Origin: Allacma fusca
Lineage: Eukaryota > Arthropoda > Collembola > Symphypleona > Sminthuridae
Assembly (NCBI GenBank): GCA_947179485.1
Contig: OX359245.1
Location: forward strand, 75,131,067-75,195,066
Reading direction: 5' to 3'
DNA length: 64,000 nucleotides
The position numbers were made by a program, and so were the translations under genes. Each line of letters begins with the position of its first letter. Position 1 is the first letter of the stretch. This document shows positions 61,802-64,000 of the stretch, one piece after another. The notes beneath the pieces were generated by a model. The model had not been told where the DNA came from. It ran no database searches and saw only the letters and a program-made list of their open reading frames with translations.

Positions 61802-62396
61802 TTAGGTTTGTATTTTTCCACCGAAGGATTGATGTTGGTAAAGATGTATGTCTCCCGTTCTTTGAATTCTGGATAAAATTGCTCCAGGAGAAGCTGTTTT
61901 AAGGTCGTGAGCCCAGCCAATCCAAGCAAAGAAGTCAATTAATGCGGTGGAAATGTTCCAACGGTACAAGCCCAATTCTGAAGCTTTGTAATCATGTGGA
62001 AATGAGTGATGGTAGTTGTGCCAGCCTTCCCCACAACTCAGGATTGCCACTAATTTGTTTTCAGTTGGGAAAATTTTTCTGAAAAAGTGGAACATAAGCT
62101 TATGGTATAACGAGTATTGTAAAGAAGAAATAGTGAATGCAATTCGTTAGTTTAAAAACTTCTAATATTCAAATTAATTCAGTTGAACTGTGCTTATTGA
62201 TGAACCTTACTTGTCATAGGGGCGGCTGCCAAACATATGGGCGGCACTGTTAATTAAAAGAATGCGGTGTGTCAAGTACATTGTTTTCAGAGCACCCGAA
62301 ACACAAAACGCGGTGAAGAAGAATTCGCCGAACCAGTACCATGCCACAAACGTTGGCATAACAAAACTAGCGAAAACGAAACCAGAAGTTCCACAA
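61802..62396 (-). CDS. Acyl-CoA delta-9 desaturase, last two exons (partial)
   Basis: Minus-strand exons 62396-62211 and 62078-61802 join in phase 2 (AA|A) across a 132-base intron. The first encodes membrane segments (FVMPTFVAWYWFGEFFFTAF) and NSAAHMFGSRPYDK. The second encodes IFPTENKLVAILSCGEGWHN with the third histidine box HNYHH and the family pattern FPHDYKASE-G-YRWN-ST, and ends at a TAA at 61802. These enzymes insert a double bond at carbon 9 of stearoyl- or palmitoyl-CoA in the ER with cytochrome b5 and oxygen. The first two histidine boxes are not in the window; upstream exons must lie beyond the repeats at 62525 onward, probably past the right edge. The family member cannot be fixed from this part. 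Confidence 0.9.
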
Positions 62397-62524
62397 CTAA
62401 ATTAAAATTACAATAAACACAGTTTAGATTACGATTATATTTCTGTATTTAAATGTCAATATAAACACTTATATGAATATGTATCATTGGTTGGAGTTCG
62501 TAGTTCCTCAGTCTTACGCCTAAG

Positions 62525-62739
62525 CAGTGCTCGCACGGGTATCGGTAATACTCGCGTAAACGGGTATGGGTACGGTTATGGGTACTACCTGGGTATCAAT
62601 TTTGTGTACCCAATCAATTTCGGGTACTACCCGGGTACACTTTGGTCGGCTCAAAATTTCGGGTACGGATACAAGGATTTCAAAATGGGTATATTTCCAC
62701 CGGGTACGGGTATTGTAAGAGTAGGTTATGGTTATACCA
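62525..62739 (+). mobile_element. GGGTAC-family hAT element, interrupted copy
   Basis: Begins CAGTGCTCG-CACGGGTA and follows the right arm of the 12065-13044 element in reverse for about 210 bases (actacctgggtatcaatttt, acactttggtcggctcaaaa, ggatttcaaaatgggtatat, accgggtacggg). The match stops at about 62735-62740, where an LTR begins. The remainder of the element is expected on the far side of the LTR retroelement, outside the window. Confidence 0.8.
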
Positions 62740-63231
62740 TGAAATCCTAACTCATGGATTATTTACTTATGTAATTGTCAAGAATTTGTAAATAATTGGA
62801 AATCGTGCTGATGAAAGGAATGATTAAGAATAAACGATTGAGTGTGATTTTACATTAATCCGAAGACTAATTACTTTTATTTATAATCGAAATCAAAAGG
62901 AAAAGGAAATGAAGATTAACAACTAAAAATAGGTGTTACTGGAATGACTCTCAGTTATTCACTGAAGAGTCTGGAAGAATCTTAAACTTAACAAGTGGCT
63001 ACTTGAGCCTATTTTTACAATCTTAAGTCTAGACGTTACATCATAACGGATGTAACGGGACGTTGACACTCGTCGGCTTTTAGCCGATGGGAAGTGCTTA
63101 CATTGCACCTTTACAATAAGTGTTTAAGTAACTTTGAACTGACTTAACCTAAGGTTGTGTGTTTCACAACTTAATGAATTATTCATGTGAGACTTAACTA
63201 ATTTATGTAATTTCTATATACATACCTAACA
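62740..63231 (-). repeat. 3' LTR of a retroelement (about 490 bp)
   Basis: Read on the minus strand, it starts TGTTAGGTATGTATATAG right after a G-rich tract (ggggaaaa/cgcgcggga region, 63232-63260) that is the likely polypurine region, and it ends ...TTAGGATTTCA. TG...CA ends, an AATAAA on the minus strand near 62878, and its place just downstream of an Env-like ORF support the call. The exact inner end is inferred from where hAT similarity ends, since the 5' LTR lies outside the window. Confidence 0.65.
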
Positions 63232-63492
63232 TCCCGCGCGGTCGGGGAAAATTTTGTCCCCAAAATTTAATAATTTGCATTAAAAATTCAAATTGTGTTA
63301 GTACAATTGGTATGTATGTTTGAACAAAGATAGGGAGAGTAAAGAAGAGATAGGGCAAAAAAAATTGTTTTTGTGTTTTTCTTTACTAGCTAGTACACAT
63401 ACTGTAATCATTTAAGGTGAAGGTGAGAACAGGTGTAAAATCAAAATTGTATTAGTACATCTTATCGTTAGAGAATCAAGGTGAGCTTAAAA

Positions 63493-64000
63493 CTATGCTG
63501 GAGTCCGGGCAGACAGCTGGTTGGATAAATTGTTGAGGGCCACGATGGGTGGGTATGGGTCATTGTTGTGTGGGCGGGGATTATTGATGAAGTAGGCGCT
63601 GGGTAGGGCATGGGAGATTCGGGAGTTCTGGCGGTTTCGCTGACGATACCGGTAATAACAATATAAACCATATACAATTAAACCAAAGCCAATAATGGTT
63701 GAAAGGGCCGTACTTGACAAAGTGAAAATACGGAGAAGAACTTGGGAATCTCCCTCGCCAACGCCAATTTCCATTTTTGGAACCGGAAGAGCGGGAAGAA
63801 TGGGCTCTGATGCTGTTTGCTTAGCATGGACAGGCGGAGAGAGGGTAGTAGTGAGAGTAACTGTCTGGCCGGGCTCATCCTGCTTATTCTGTAAGGTGAG
63901 AAAAGAATTATGAATAGATTTCCATTCCTCTAACATTCGAGTTATGTTGGCATCATAATTATTAACATCTTTGAAGGGCTTATAAGTATCGTCTTTATAA
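63493..64000 (-). CDS. Env-like ORF of an LTR retroelement, C-terminal part (runs off the edge)
   Basis: Frame open from the right window edge to a stop at 63493-63495, at least 168 codons. The visible part has a polar ectodomain-like region rich in Thr and Pro, then one strong hydrophobic segment of about 22 residues. This is followed by a Tyr/Arg-rich stop-transfer stretch and a Pro/Asn-rich tail of about 45 residues. A C-terminal TM segment with a cytoplasmic tail, lying immediately before a polypurine tract and LTR, is the position and layout of Env in errantivirus/Gypsy-like elements. No cleavage site or receptor-binding part is in view, and its reading as Env is inference from position. 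The copy is an endogenous, probably inactive insertion; no break is seen in this portion. Confidence 0.55.
   Translation of the reverse strand, partial: YKDDTYKPFKDVNNYDANITRMLEEWKSIHNSFLTLQNKQDEPGQTVTLTTTLSPPVHAKQTASEPILPALPVPKMEIGVGEGDSQVLLRIFTLSSTALSTIIGFGLIVYGLYCYYRYRQRNRQNSRISHALPSAYFINNPRPHNNDPYPPIVALNNLSNQLSARTPA

Overview
The window reads as nuclear DNA of an arthropod, most likely a small hexapod. Genes are split by short GT-AG introns (about 50-400 bases), the base composition is AT-rich, and the products are animal proteins: 7TM chemoreceptors of the insect Gr type, a fatty acyl-CoA reductase, nucleostemin, SMYD5, ketohexokinase and a delta-9 desaturase. A springtail (Collembola) would fit the chemoreceptor type, but that assignment is inference. 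Nothing bacterial is present.

Layout. 1-0.7 kb: a two-exon gene for a small C-terminally anchored membrane protein. 2-4.3 kb: a Lys/Ser-rich ORF and, on the minus strand, a four-exon hypothetical gene. 4.8-8.3 kb: a satellite of about 21 tandem 164-bp monomers, partly organised as A/B dimers. 9.2-10.5 kb: a small membrane-protein ORF and a broken JHAMT-like methyltransferase. 11.7-42 kb: three related chemoreceptor genes on the minus strand (14.0-15.4, 22.2-23.5, 37.1-38.5 kb), the 5' flank of a fourth whose body is gone, and two more methyltransferase scraps. These are separated by a dense crowd of non-autonomous hAT-type DNA elements. Nine of these have inverted ends plus an 8-bp target-site duplication visible in the sequence, and each is filled with its own short motif (GGGTAC, GTTCCG, GGAACA, CAAGTT, TTTAAACC, GAGTGCGAGTG, ATATCG and so on). 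42.6-62.4 kb: a gene-dense, repeat-poor stretch with fatty acyl-CoA reductase (+), nucleostemin/GNL3 (+), SMYD5 (-), ketohexokinase (+) and the 3' end of an acyl-CoA desaturase (-). 62.5-64 kb: a desaturase intron or flank holding a truncated GGGTAC hAT element. That element is interrupted by an LTR retroelement whose 3' LTR and Env-like 3' ORF run off the right edge.

Functional links. FAR and desaturase both act on fatty acyl-CoAs (cuticular lipids, waxes, pheromone precursors), but they lie 16 kb apart with unrelated genes between, so no operon logic is implied. GNL3 and SMYD5 converge with 3' ends less than 500 bases apart. SMYD5 and KHK are divergent with about 2 kb between them. The chemoreceptor cluster appears to have grown by tandem duplication of a unit that may have included the methyltransferase. 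Two of the receptor genes share a perfectly identical 213-bp 3' end, which points to recent gene conversion.

All splice structures were worked out by hand from GT/AG sites, phase and family similarity. No alignment, expression data or database search was available.
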